A stretch of DNA of 64,000 nt. It comes from Rhizophagus irregularis (lineage: Eukaryota; Glomeromycota; Glomeromycetes; Glomerales; Glomeraceae). Where the stretch lies: contig NC_089454.1 in the NCBI RefSeq assembly GCF_026210795.1, forward strand, positions 2,604,001-2,668,000. The letters run 5' to 3'. Every line of letters starts with the position of its first letter. Within the stretch, counting starts at the first letter, position 1. Below the pieces are notes generated by a model, which worked only from the letters and a program-made list of their open reading frames with translations, was not told the DNA's origin and ran no database searches. Position numbers and translations under genes: made by a program. Positions 11,235 through 22,863 of the stretch are shown here, one piece after another.

Positions 11235-12959
11235 GTTGATAATTTCGCAAGTGCTTTTAAAAATAAATCATTTTCCATATTTTTGTGCTTCAATATTTTA
11301 TTTATTAATATCGGAAGTCCTATAAAAAATTTTCTGGGGAAAATTCATTTTTCTAGTTTAATTGAATAAACATTTAACATATGTATTATCTAGTTATAAT
11401 AAAATATAAAGAATTTAATATAAATTTTATTTATTTGTTTTGTAGAGTATAAAATAAATTTTAATAAATTCATTGATAATTTTTTAATAAATAGTAATAA
11501 CTAATATAAATAACTTTATTAACAAATAAATACAGTACAAAAATTTATCTTAATAGTAAATACAAAATTTGTTAATAAATAGACACGAAGATATTGGAAC
11601 CGGATCGGATTCAAAAATATGAATTTTTGTGCAAGACTACTGTTTAAATTAGGAAATTTATATAGATTTGTTAAATTTATATCATAAACAATCCTTTTAA
11701 TCTCCAATTTCAAAATACAAATACAAATAAAATAAATACGATAATCTTTTATACTTTAATTTTAAGTAATCCGAGTTTAATTACTTTCGTCTATAATAAA
11801 AGATAGTTTTAATTAAAATTTAATAAATCAAAAAAATCACATACAGGAATAATTTACCTTTAGAATTAATATCAAGTTTAGTAAAATCGATTTTTAAGGA
11901 ATCTACAAATATTAGTTATTAGCATTGTAAAAACTAATTTAAATATGTTTACCTGAATATTCTATTCCATGAAAAATGGTGATTCAATTCAATTTTTACT
12001 TAAATAACCATAATAATGATATAAATACGACAATAAATTTGATTCTCTTATATAATATGCTGTTAAAAATCCAAGTAGGGTACCATTTATGTCTTGAATT
12101 TAATGATTCACAAAAATAATCTAGGAGATGATTCATATTATTTTCAACACGAAAATCATATGATAACTTCGCAAAATTGATTTTGTTGAAAATGGCAATA
12201 AAAGAAATAACTTTGATTATTAAATTTCTTGCCATATTTAAATTATATAGAAATTTTTACATTGAAAAGTTAGCTGATAATTGTTATATTAAAATAGCAT
12301 TAAAATTTTTTATTAAATTAGAGTATTTACACAAAATTAATATACTCAATGATTTTTTTTTTAAATTGATAATTTTTCTTTTTTTTTATTAAAGAACATA
12401 ATTTTCCAAGATCTTTTTTTTTCGACAGTTATGAAAGGAATTTTTTTTGAAGATTTATTAATGGCTTAGCACATTATATGATTGAAACCTAAAATCTTTT
12501 CAGTCATAGAGTATTTGTATTAATTCTATTATTTATTAATACCCATCAAAAAATGCAAGATAAATTTAACGAATTAATTTCATCTCAAAACTTCTAATCA
12601 TCATAAAGTTTTACTTTACTATTCATTAATATTTAAAGCTCCCTGACAAGTTTAATGTTTACTTGTTGAAATGTAATATTAGTTATACCATGCAAGTATA
12701 CTGTACCATGCAATCAGTATCCGTTATTTATTATCATTTCTCTATTATTTTTTAAACAGAAAAATGACTACTTGTTTTGATAACTTTCAAAGACACTATA
12801 CTGATGTATCTATTATGGGAGACAGTATTAAACTATACCTTTTTTCTTGAAGTAATATTTAAGGTTATTTATTTTGTTTGAAAATCGTTTAATAATTTCT
12901 ATTATATTTCCAAAATTTACAAAGGATATTAAACTATAATTTTATATCAAAATTCAACT
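11235..12959. other. Intergenic, no supported gene
   Basis: Two minus-strand frames of 64 and 79 codons (11519-11713, 11996-12235) are separated by an intron-like stretch, but neither resembles a known family. Left unannotated. Confidence 0.35.
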
Positions 12960-13370
12960 GGTATTCTTGAAATTATTTATCAAAATGAGTCATTTACAGG
13001 TTTGTGGAAGTTTTGTCTTAAAAAATTTGTCAAAGAACCTAAAATTTTATTTTTAATTCTGATAATTTTATTAATTTAAAAATTTCATAATTGGAATTAT
13101 TAAGAGATGATTTAAATATGGATGAAATTGTAGTTTGAAAAGGTTTAGTGAAATGGTGTTTTACTCACAAAATATAGATAATGATCCAACCAAATTAAGC
13201 GAGATGGATTTAATGCTGAATCATTTTATATAAATTTTGATAATAAAGGAACTACTATTTAGGTAGCAAAAATTCGACAATTAATTGGAGGATATAATCC
13301 ACTTGATTGGAACGGAAATTGTTGGAAAATTACTAAAGATAGTGTTTCCTAATTTATAGTTTTATAAATA
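12960..13370 (+). pseudogene. Broken BACK/TLD-domain protein relic
   Basis: With frame changes, the stretch reads like pieces of the BTB-BACK-TLD proteins that are highly expanded in glomeromycotan fungi. Around 13100-13150 a DDLNMDEI segment matches the end of a BACK-like repeat; around 13200-13310 there is RDGFNAESFY, then IGGYNPLDW, typical of a TLD domain. An in-frame TAG within the TLD part and several frameshifts show it is dead. The BTB domain is not identifiable upstream. Assignment rests on motif memory only. Confidence 0.6.
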
Positions 13371-15055
13371 AAAAATATTTCTACTTCTAAATTAATTGCA
13401 CATGAATATATATGTTTATATTTATTTATCTATAAATTTGTTTAAGGAGTATTTTTTTATGATAGTTTTACGTCCTTTTGGACTTCGTTCAATCATTTTT
13501 TTTTTATTTGAGAAAAAAAATGATTTTTTTGATAATCAATTTATTGTGGATGATAAATTACTGTACGAATCAGAAATTGCGCTATTAAGTATTGGATTAT
13601 GTTCATTCATTACACGACTTAAGATAGTTTTACAATATTAATGCCGAATATTAAATTTTTAGTAATACTATACTCACCACTATAAAGATCTCCGATTATA
13701 TCCTCCAAGAATTTCCACTTTAACGGTCCGAGAATAATAATTACAAAATTGATGAAAATTTATTTTCATGTGTAAGTCCGTCCATCACGCGTTTCACGAA
13801 ATAATAATTTAAATTTTTATGGAGAAATCATCGTCCGTGATATTTAATCTATTGAGATTAATTCAACATGTTAATGTGTAATAATCATGCTTTTTAAATG
13901 GACTATAACCACGATTAAAAATACTTTAATAAATTTATACATAATTTCTCGGATAGAATATCTTTATAAAGAAATGCATTATTTAAAAATTCTTTTTTTG
14001 AAGTTAAAGAAATGTATTCCTTTTATTAAAATTTTAAGTTATTCTTTAAAATAATGAAATCATCTTTTGAATAACTTGTTTAAATTTAAGAAAAAATTTT
14101 TTTTCTCCAGAATTGAATACTTGCCCGTTTCTGCATTCTTTTCAAAGTTCACTTGTAAGTTTTACTTCCCGAATTCTTCTGTTTCTTTTGTCCGTTTCTG
14201 TTATTTCGTTCATAATCACTTGTAAGACGTACTTCACGATGTTCAAGTAGTTTTAACACTTAGGATCGGTAATTTGGTCTGGTTTATGGTTAATATTAAT
14301 TTTTACTGAATAAATTAATTTATAGTTCAAATTAAAGTTTTTGTTTAAAATATTGAATTAAGCAGATAATCTTAGCCAAAAGAAAAATCCAATATATGAT
14401 CAGAGGTGTTTATTATGTAATTATGTATGAATCAAGTGATTCGTTTATTTTTTTTTTTGTATGAGAAATAACTAGTAATCAATTAATAATTGGATAAATT
14501 TTTATTTATAATATTTTATTCAATAAATGTATATGATATAAATTATTACTATAAAAAATATTTCTATTAACACCTTGTCGAAGAGATTTTGACTTCGATT
14601 ACCATCGTTGTTTGTCACGTGCCGCTAATTAGATCTTCCGCTCCGGACTAAAACGGGAAACGTTCCCTAGTTTTAATTTATTAATGGTATTATTATGGTT
14701 TCTAGACAAATCAAACTTCAAATTCAATTTAGTCCAGAAAATACATGTTAGCGTCGAGATTTGACTGAAGAAATTACTAAAAAATATTTTGCATAACTTA
14801 ATATTTTTTATGTCAATTTATAAAATAAAAAAATTATGTATGGAGGAGAAAGTTTCACATAATTGCCGATCTGCTATTTGACGATGGTGTCAATTATGGT
14901 ACATATAATTCTATATTAGCTCTCATAGAATTAAATCCTATAGGTGGGTTGTTTAGAGAAAATATTAATGACGTAGCAAGAAACCTGCTGATCAACCGTG
15001 TATTACTGTGATACGAAATTTAGATTTTAATTATTCCTTTTTTATCCTCATTAAA
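13371..15055. other. Intergenic, no supported gene
   Basis: AT-rich DNA. A short open stretch around 14860-15000 is not matched to any family. The 81-codon frame at 13396-13641 starts in simple sequence and is not supported. Confidence 0.4.
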
Positions 15056-15155
15056 AATATAATTTAAAGTAACGCAAGTAATGCAAGTAACACAAATAAC
15101 GCAAATAACGCCTTTTTTTATTTCTACCCAAAATATATAATAAAAAAAATTAAAG
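15056..15155 (+). promoter_or_regulatory. Repeated AACGCAA-type motif upstream of the kinase gene
   Basis: Between about 15068 and 15112 the motif TAACGCAA/TAATGCAA/TAACACAA occurs in five near-tandem copies, followed by a T-run, and ends about 45 bp before the ATG at 15156. A related arrangement (ACGCTCAATAACGT, ACGCTTAATAACGTAAA) precedes the dead paralogue at 19289. Position and conservation suggest a promoter element; this is inference. Confidence 0.45.
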
Positions 15156-16721
15156 ATGGATAAAGGAAATGAAACTCAAGTTCCTATAGAAACAGAATTT
15201 ATTAATTTAAATATTTCGGATAAAGATTCTAGTTCAGTAAATATTAGCGATAAAAATTGTTCTTATTGCAATAAACCATTTATCGAAGAATTATGGTGTA
15301 AAGAATGTGATCCTCGTCACATGTTTGAAGGTTGGACCAGCGGAAATAATGACATTGATAAATTTATCAAAGATACAATTTATGATGCAAGAAATGGTCC
15401 TAGGTCTATATTTCTTGAATGGGTACCATTTGATAGGTTTAAAGACGTAAAGCAAATTGGTGTAGGTGGGTTCGCAAAAGTGTATTCTGCAACATGGATT
15501 GATGGTAAAGCAGAATATGATTACGACTGGAAAAGAAAAGAACCTCAACCTATCAAAGTCGCTTTGAAAAGATTAAATGGATCAAAGAATATGTCAGCTG
15601 AATATTTGAATGAGGTATGTTTTGTATTGACTTTACATATTTTACTTAATTTTCAATTAATCAAATTAATCAAAAATTTTAATATTAATTTTAATGTATG
15701 TAAATAATAGCTTAAAATAAATTGGGATTATTGTAAAACAAATAACATAACATTAAAATTTTATGGAATGACCAAAGATCCTGAAACTGAAGAGCTTATG
15801 ATGATTTTAGAATTCGCAGATCGAGGAACTATGAGAAGTGTTCTTTCACACAATTTCAATAATATTTTATGGAAAGATAAAATTCTTTATTTACTTTGGA
15901 TAGCATATGGTCTAAACGAGTTACATAAATTAGGATATTTTCATAAAGATTTTCATAGTGGAAATATATTGCAAATTGCTAATAAGGATCGCAATTATTC
16001 TTATATTTCAGATTTTGGATTATCTGGACCATCAACCAAACAAAAATCTGATGATAAAATATGTGGAGTAATGCCATATGTCGCACCAGAAGTTTTGAAT
16101 GGAGAACCATATTCATTATCCTCGGATATTTATAGTTTTGGTATAATTATGACAGAATTATCATCTGGAAAACCACCTTTTTATAAAAGAAAACATGATA
16201 CTACCTTAGCATTAGAAATATGTAATGGACTCAGACCAGAATTTGGAAAAGGAACTCCTGAAATTTATAAGAAACTAGCTTATAAATGTATGAATGCTAA
16301 TTCAAATCAAAGACCAACAGCCAGTGAATTATTTGATATAATACAATTTTGGCATTATTCTAGTATTAAAAAGGATGATTATCAAGAAAAAGAAAAATTT
16401 GGATATAAAGGAAAGGAAATTAAAGCTATGTTTGAAGAAGCTGATAAGGAAATACCAAACATTTCAACTTTGTATGAGATAAATCCTGATGCCATATATA
16501 CTAGCAGAGTATTTACATTTAGCAATTTAACTAAACCTGTTAATTCATCTATTATTACGTCATACCTTGATGAAGAAAATAATGAAGGTATTATTTTTAA
16601 TAATTTTTAACCAAACTTTTAATATTCCTTAATTGCTAATATTATTACTTTTATAGATTGTAAAGATTCTAAATTATTTGACTTAGAGGTTTCTAGCTCA
16701 TTACAATTAAAAGGTAGGTAA
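15156..16721 (+). CDS. TKL-like protein kinase with N-terminal Cys-pair leader, three exons
   Basis: Exons 15156-15614, 15711-16587 and 16657-16721 join in one frame (466 residues); donors GTATGT and GTATTA, acceptors TAG. A CX2C-X9-CX2C leader (C35, C38, C48, C51) may bind zinc. The kinase has a glycine loop GVGGFAKVY (about 102-110), beta-3 lysine K138 in VALK, catalytic loop HKDFHSGN (D233, N238) with Lys in place of the HRD arginine, DFG at 254-256 and APE at 278-280. All catalytic residues are present, so it is probably active on Ser/Thr or Tyr substrates in the cytosol; the substrate is unknown. Exon 3 is supported by its homologous remnant at the dead copy (21466-21531). Expanded kinase families of this type are typical of these fungi. 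Confidence 0.88.
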
Positions 16722-17159
16722 TAGCAATATATAATTCATATAAATTAATTAATTTAATATGAATACATATTTAATTTATGGTAAAATTTGTCTTTTTTTT
16801 TGTTATATTTTTATTTTTTTTAAATTATATATTTTAATAATCTATAGTTATTATGTAATACTGGGCAACATTATATGTAATTCTGATCATAATTTTATTT
16901 TTATTAAATAAAATTTGAAGAAATTCAGTACATCGAAGATCTGTGATACGATAACGAAAAAAAAAATTATTTTTAAAAATTTACATTAATTTATCTATAA
17001 TAAATTTTATACGTTTAACACTACAATCATGTTATTATGATTTAACAACACGATTAATTATAAATTTGATTAAATTATTTTCTTAAAAAAAAAAAAATTC
17101 TTTTTCATGGTCAATAAATTAAATATTTAAAGGGATCTTACAATAATTTTATCGTTAAA
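16722..17159. other. Intergenic, no supported feature
   Basis: AT-rich DNA downstream of the kinase with poly-T and poly-A runs; nothing recognisable. Confidence 0.4.
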
Positions 17160-17162
17160 TAA

Positions 17163-17345
17163 GGGAGCTTACACATATTATGTAATTATTATAGGGGGGG
17201 AGGGGGGTAGTTAAAATTTTACGTTACACTTATTTAAATCATATGATTTATAAATATTATAATTTGATTGGTTATGAAATCTAACAGGGGGGGGGGGGGT
17301 AAGGTTTATAAGAAAATGAATATTACGTGATATGTGTAACTCCCC
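17163..17345. mobile_element. PIF/Harbinger-like MITE, 183 bp, TAA target duplication, with G-runs
   Basis: The ends read GGGAGCTTACACATATTATG and, reverse-complemented, GGGGAGTTACACATATCACG. TAA flanks both sides (17160-17162 and 17346-17348). The interior contains two long G runs (about 17194-17207 and 17287-17299) and a TTACGTTACACTTAT segment shared with the element at 4816-4969, so they belong to one family. Confidence 0.8.
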
Positions 17346-17348
17346 TAA

Positions 17349-17986
17349 CCGAATTAAAATGATAATCAGTTGATAACAAAAATTTATACAAAATTTAAGA
17401 TGTATGGAAAAATGATTCTGATAAATATACGATATATAGTTGATCGCAATATCCTATTATGAATATTGCTCAAATTGCTTTCAACAATTAAAACAATAGA
17501 TTTTTGTAGACCGTGATAATAATGAAACGATTTAAAAAGAAATTTGACGTACTCATTTCATTATTTCATATTTTTCTATGTTAGTAAATATGTAATTTAA
17601 TTAAAAAAAAATCAATGATATAGTGTTCGAATTAATTTTACTACTTGTGCGTCGTGTGCTAATTTCTTACGATCCCCGTTTGTAAATTTATACTATATAA
17701 TCTCATAATCAGATTTTCTTTTACATTTATTGTATCAATTGTATTTGATATATTAGTCTTTATATTATATTATATCAATAAAATTTAATTTAAACAATTT
17801 TTTGAAAATTTCAATATCATTTTCGATGAAATCTAAAATATTCAAGATTTAAATACTACATGTATTAATCGCTATTTTTACTGTCTAATTTTTCGATAAT
17901 AAACCTTCATTCAATATCGGTCAAAATTATGATTTGTGTCATGTTTTCCGTAAAGGTGACAAGAATTTATCAACTCTGACTCCGGT
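17349..17986. other. Intergenic, no supported feature
   Basis: AT-rich sequence ending at the target site of the MULE-type element. No gene is seen. Confidence 0.4.
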
Positions 17987-17996
17987 CCGTTGCAAC

Positions 17997-18746
17997 CGGT
18001 TATGCCTTACAGTGTCCGGTCTGATGATCTTTCTGAGTCCAGTCATGTCAATTTTTAGTACAGTCATGTGGATTTGGGTCCGGACCCTCGGACCATGCGG
18101 TCCGATGATCCGCTTAAAATCACTTGAGTCCGATTAATTGTAAAGCTTTGATCTACACTGGATTTTTTTTTGCCATTCGCTTCATAATGAGTCATTAAAA
18201 AAAATATTTTTAATTTAATGAGATATTACTATTATGCCATAATGAATAATTATAATGGCATTAATATTATATAATTAATAATTTTAATTAATAATTTCAA
18301 ATTTGTAAGCCTTCCAAATGAAATTTTACAAAGTATTTCTTTCAATTTTTCATGTATTTAATTTTATAAAGAAAAACATGGATGTAATTAACATTACTGA
18401 AAATAATAAAAATAATATTACATTTAGTTCACTAATAGAAATACCAAATGTTAGTTATAAAATTTTCGTGCCAATATTAATATTAATGTTATATTTTATA
18501 ATAATATTAAATACTATTATAATTGTAATTATTAAATTCAAGGAATGTAGATCAGATCAGTCGTGTAAATTTAGTTCAGTCCGATTGATCAACATCACAG
18601 GACTCGGCACAATTAACTCAGCCCGATGGTAGTGAAGTCCGATCAAAGTTTAAATTCAATCCGCATCAAAATTCACATGACTGTGCTAAAAACTGACATG
18701 ACTGGACTCAGAAAGATCATCGGACCGGACTCAGTAAGGATATACT
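17997..18746. mobile_element. MULE-type non-autonomous element, copy A, 750 bp
   Basis: Terminal inverted repeats are about 80 bp long; both contain GATGATCTTTCTGAGTCCAG followed by TCATGTCA and CACAGTCATGTG-like segments. The decamer CCGTTGCAAC stands on both sides (17987-17996 and 18747-18756), fitting the 9-11 bp duplications of Mutator-like elements. Many TCCGGTCCGA/GGACTC motifs are scattered subterminally. The internal 104-codon frame (18318-18632), with a hydrophobic stretch, is AT-driven and unsupported. Confidence 0.85.
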
Positions 18747-18756
18747 CCGTTGCAAC

Positions 18757-19288
18757 TATTTATGGAATTTTGATTACCTATTTATTTTCTTTAATTCTAA
18801 ATTAACGAAAAAAATAATAAATAGGTAACAAGAGAGATCGCTTCACTCTTCAGGGACAGAATTACGTATTACCGCCTGGCATTATTCAAAAAAAGAAAGG
18901 ATCTACACATTATTTAGGCATCCTTACTATTGCTCGGGTCCTATAACGCCCAATAATACTATTTTATTCTTTTATTATTTCTTTTTTTAATCTAATTGAT
19001 TTAATTAATTAATTATAAAAAAAATAACGCTCAATAACGTAAAAGACGCCAATCATTCTTTATGAGGAATTTTTTCATTGATTTCATTGATTAGAATGGA
19101 AGCCCAATAACAAGTATGGTATATTATTTTCATTATTTTATTCCTTTATTTAGAATTCTAATTCCTTTTTAATCCTCATAAATTTAATTGATTATAAATA
19201 CGCTTAATAACGTAAATAATTTTATATCGTAATATACGAAAAAAAAAATATAACAAATAAAAATAAATCTGAAATCTTCAAATATAAG
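18757..19288 (+). promoter_or_regulatory. Upstream region of the dead kinase, two degenerate direct repeats
   Basis: Two copies of a TTATTCCTTTATT..TTAATTGATTATAAA..ACGCTTAATAACGTAAA-like module occur at about 18961-19045 and 19139-19225. The module resembles the promoter region of the intact paralogue at 15056-15155. A perfect inverted pair TACCTATTTATT / AATAAATAGGTA surrounds 18776-18828. Confidence 0.4.
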
Positions 19289-19502
19289 ATGAATAAAGAA
19301 AATGAAACTCGAGTTTCAACAGAATCTAATGAATTAAATATTTCCGATAAAAATTCTAACATCAACCTTGAAAATTGTTGTTATTATTGTAATAGACCAT
19401 TTACCAAAGAATTATGGTATGAAGAATGTGACCCATTTAGAATGATTGAAGGACCAGTGGAAATAATGATATTGATAGATTTATCAAAGATACAATTTAT
19501 TA

Positions 19503-20087
19503 GGTTATGCCTTACGGTGTTTGGTCCGATGATCTTTCTGAGTCCAGTCACGTCAATTTTTAGCACAGTCATGTGAATTTGGGTCCGGATCATCGGACCA
19601 CGCGGTCCAGAAATTCGCTTAAAATTACTTGGGTCCGATTGATTGATTATAAAGCTTGATCACGATTTTTTTTTTGCTTTTTCGCTTTATAATGAGTTAT
19701 AAAAAATATTTTTTTTTTTACTATTAAATATTTAATAAGATAATGGTTTTAGTTGATGATATAGTATATATAAATTGCTAAGAACCTTTTGTTTCAATAA
19801 ATTAAGATGCAATTAATTTTTGTTTTAAGTTTTTAAACATTTTATTGTATAAAAATGTTTATTTAAATCTACAATTAATAAAAAAATAAAATGTAGATCG
19901 GTCATGTAGATTTAGTTCAGTCCGGTTGATCAAAATCACAGGACTCAGCACAGTAACTCAGTCCGATGGTAGCGAAGTCCAATCAAAGTTTAAATTCAGT
20001 CTGCATCAAAATTCATATGACTTTGCTAAAAATTGACATGACTGGACTCAGAAAGATCATCGGACCGGACTCAATAAAGATATACTT
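19503..20087. mobile_element. MULE-type non-autonomous element, copy B, 585 bp, inside kinase relic
   Basis: Same family as 17997-18746: both ends carry the GATGATCTTTCTGAGTCCAG core in inverted orientation. The flanking decamer CAATTTATTA (19493-19502 and 20088-20097) is a perfect target duplication; its first eight bases are kinase coding sequence. It is 165 bp shorter than copy A because the interior differs. Confidence 0.9.
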
Positions 20088-20373
20088 CAATTTATTACGT
20101 AAAAAATGATGAGAGATTTCTTGAATGGATAACATTTGATAAATTTGAAGATATAAAGCAAGTTGGTGAAGGCGCATTTTCCAAAGTATATTCTACAATA
20201 TGGACTAATTGCAAAACAAAATATTCTAAACAAGATGATGGAAGTTGGAAAAAAGAAGAATCAAATCCTATAAAGGTTGCTTATTAACAAAAAAAATTAG
20301 ATATCCTAATAACAAAACGTACCACATTTAAATGTTCATCTAACATATTTTGTGATCAATTTAACTTTTTCAA

Positions 20374-20500
20374 AGTCTGCCCTTAATATAGTGAACTCTG
20401 ACACATGATATTAAGTCAAATTCGTAAGAAATTCTTTCGTTATATCTCCTAATTCTATTACAACGGATTTAAGGATAATTCGCTATATCGAGGACAAACT
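20374..20500. mobile_element. Small inverted-repeat element in the kinase relic
   Basis: The left end AGTCTGCCCTTAATATAGTG and the reverse-complemented right end AGTTTGTCCTCGATATAGCG are inverted copies of one about 24-bp sequence. The AGT(T/C)TG start recalls pogo-like TIRs. Target duplications are not clear. It lies where the exon-1 end and intron 1 of the kinase should be. Confidence 0.55.
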
Positions 20501-21531
20501 GTGATAATGATTAATGATAATTTAAAAATTTTCTATTAATGTTATGATTTTCGGTACCTTAAATTTATAGCTTAAAGTACATTGGAATTCAAGTAGAACC
20601 TCATTAACTTTTTATGGTATGACTAAAGATCCAGAGACTAAAGAATTTATGATGGTTTTAAAATTTGCAAATCAAGGAAATTTGAGAAGTTTTTTCTCAA
20701 ATAATTTTAACAACATTTTATGGGAAGATAAAATTAATTATTTGTATTGTTTAATATATGATCTTGAAAATTTACATAATATTGGATATTATCATAAAAA
20801 TTTACATAGTGGAAATATATTACAAATCGATAATATACCTTATATTTCAGATTTTAGAATATCTGAACCATTATTTAAACAAAAATCTGATGATAAAATA
20901 TGTGGAGTATTACCATGTATTGCCCCGGAAGTTTTGAATGAAGAATCATATACATTTCTGTTATTTATAGTTTTGGTGTAATTATGGCTGAATTATCAAC
21001 TGGAAAACCACTTTTTTATAGTAGAAAACATGATGCTAACTTAGCATTAGAAATATATAATGGGATTAGACCAGAATTTGGAAAAGGAACTCCTGAAATT
21101 TATAAGGAACTAGCTTACAAATGTATGAATGTTGATTCAAATCAAAGACCAACAGCCAATGAATTGCGTAATATTTTAATTTTTTGGTACTGTTCTTCTC
21201 ATGGTGATAAAGAATTTCAAGAAGAAGAAAAATTTGGATATAAAGGAAAAGATATTAAGGCTATGTTTGAAGAAGCTGATAAAGAAATACTAAATATTTC
21301 GACTTCATATGAAAAAAACCCTGGTGCTATATATTCTAGTAAAGTATTTACTTTTAACAATTTAAAAAATCTAAATTAGTTCATCTAAATAATAAAGGTA
21401 TTATTGTTTAAAAATTTATTATTATTATTTAATCGTGTAATTACTAAATTGATTGCTTTTTATCGATAACCAAGATTCTTAGTTATTTGACTCGGAAGTT
21501 ATTAAGCCCATTACAATTTAGAGATAATAGA

Positions 21532-22430
21532 ATATTTGGTTTATTTTAAAACAACAGTATAGACGGTTTTAGTATTTAAATAATGCTAATAACGAAATAA
21601 ATTTCATTATTTTATTATTATTTTTTTTTATTTATTAAAATTTCTTATATTTATATTATTTGTTTTAATTATGCGTCCAATAACATGATTTGTTTAAAAA
21701 TATCAAAAAGCTTATATCATTTTAAATTGAAAATAACTATATTTAACTGAGACCTACCGAATATTATGCATAGGACGTTAAGAATATAGGAATGTGGTTG
21801 GAATTTTTACAAATAATGATACTTTTCCCATTATACCACGTCCCAAGCTAATATTAAAAACCACAGAATAAAAAATCTATAATAAATTCCAAGTTATAGA
21901 AATAAACATTAAATTAAATTACTTTTAATGCTCCTTCCAAAATTCCTGGAAGGGAAATTAGTAAATAAATAATCCTTCACAATTGTTGTTTATATTTATA
22001 TTTGGATTTGGAGTTCATATATTTCATATATCCACAGAAATGACAGAGCACAATGACGTATAACAAGTCACTTTATTATTAATAAAAGTAAAAAGTATAA
22101 TATAACTTTAATTAAAATACATCAAAAAGAACAAAAATACACTTGCTTTGAAAATTAATAATTTTTATTTATATCTTAATAGGCTGGATTTACAATTTTT
22201 CAATAAAAATATCAATCATATTATTAACCAAATGAGGAAATGGAATCTCAGGTAAATACCGCAACAAGTCTAATCATTTATTTGGGCGTCAGTCAAAGAA
22301 AAAGAATAAACTAAAATAACAATCACTTCTATTTACAACGTAATATTTACTTGAATTCAAGTGCTATAAGATTTTCTTTGAGTCGAACTGATTATAGGAA
22401 AGTTAACTCCAGGTTTTTGTTTATTAATGC
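21532..22430. other. Intergenic, no supported feature
   Basis: AT-rich DNA. A short hairpin CTTCCA..TGGAAG lies near 21935-21953. No gene is seen. Confidence 0.4.
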
Positions 22431-22437
22431 CTCAAAT

Positions 22438-22772
22438 TGGGCGGACTCATAGCAAAAGGTGGGGCTCAGACAATCACATGATTTCGAAAAAATCGAACTT
22501 TAATATTATTGGTTAATTTAATCATTTTTAAAGATTTTTAAAATCAATTTTTCGCAAGCTAGGGTAAATTTTTGCAAGGAATTCATTAAAAGCATTAGTT
22601 TTTTTCCAAAGCATCTATATTATTTGTTAAATGCAATAATAGAAAAATACAAAATTTGCAAATTCTTAAATAAAAAATTTTTTATTAATATATTATAAAC
22701 AAAAATTTTTTTTTTCTGAATAAAATTTCAAAAAAAAACTTTTGGCCAAGCCCCCCTTTTGCTACAAGTCCG
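22438..22772. mobile_element. MITE-like inverted-repeat element, 335 bp
   Basis: The left arm GCGGACTCATAGCAAAAGGT and the reverse-complemented right arm GCGGACTTGTAGCAAAAGGG match. CTCAAAT occurs on both sides (22431-22437 and 22773-22779) and may be the target duplication. There is no ORF; the superfamily is unclear (7-8 bp would suit hAT). Confidence 0.65.
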
Positions 22773-22863
22773 CTCAAATAAAAAAAAAGATTTATGTTAA
22801 TTTAATAAAAAAAAAAATTGTAATATTAAATTATAAATAATTACCTGAGCAGGAGTTCTATTA

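Larger units (their letters stand above)
19289..21531 (+). pseudogene. Kinase paralogue inactivated by a MITE and frameshifts
   Basis: It aligns along its length with the kinase at 15156-16721. The leader (ISDKN.., Cys pairs, ECDP) runs from 19289. A 4-bp loss near 19450 breaks the frame at the GWTSG site, and a 585-bp MULE-type element sits at 19503-20087. Coding resumes with FLEWITFDKFEDIKQVGEGAF at about 20110, then stops after PIKVA near 20282. The rest of exon 1 and the donor are replaced by unrelated sequence holding a small inverted-repeat element. Exon 2 starts at 20571; the catalytic loop reads HKNLHSGN (Asp lost) and DFG reads DFR. Another frameshift lies near 20955-20985. The exon-3 remnant is 21466-21531. 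It is dead by several independent lesions. Confidence 0.9.

Noticed and set aside
18318-18632. 104-codon ORF with a hydrophobic stretch inside MULE-type copy A
   Set aside because: It is absent from copy B, AT-driven, and runs into the TIR; no homologue is recognised.
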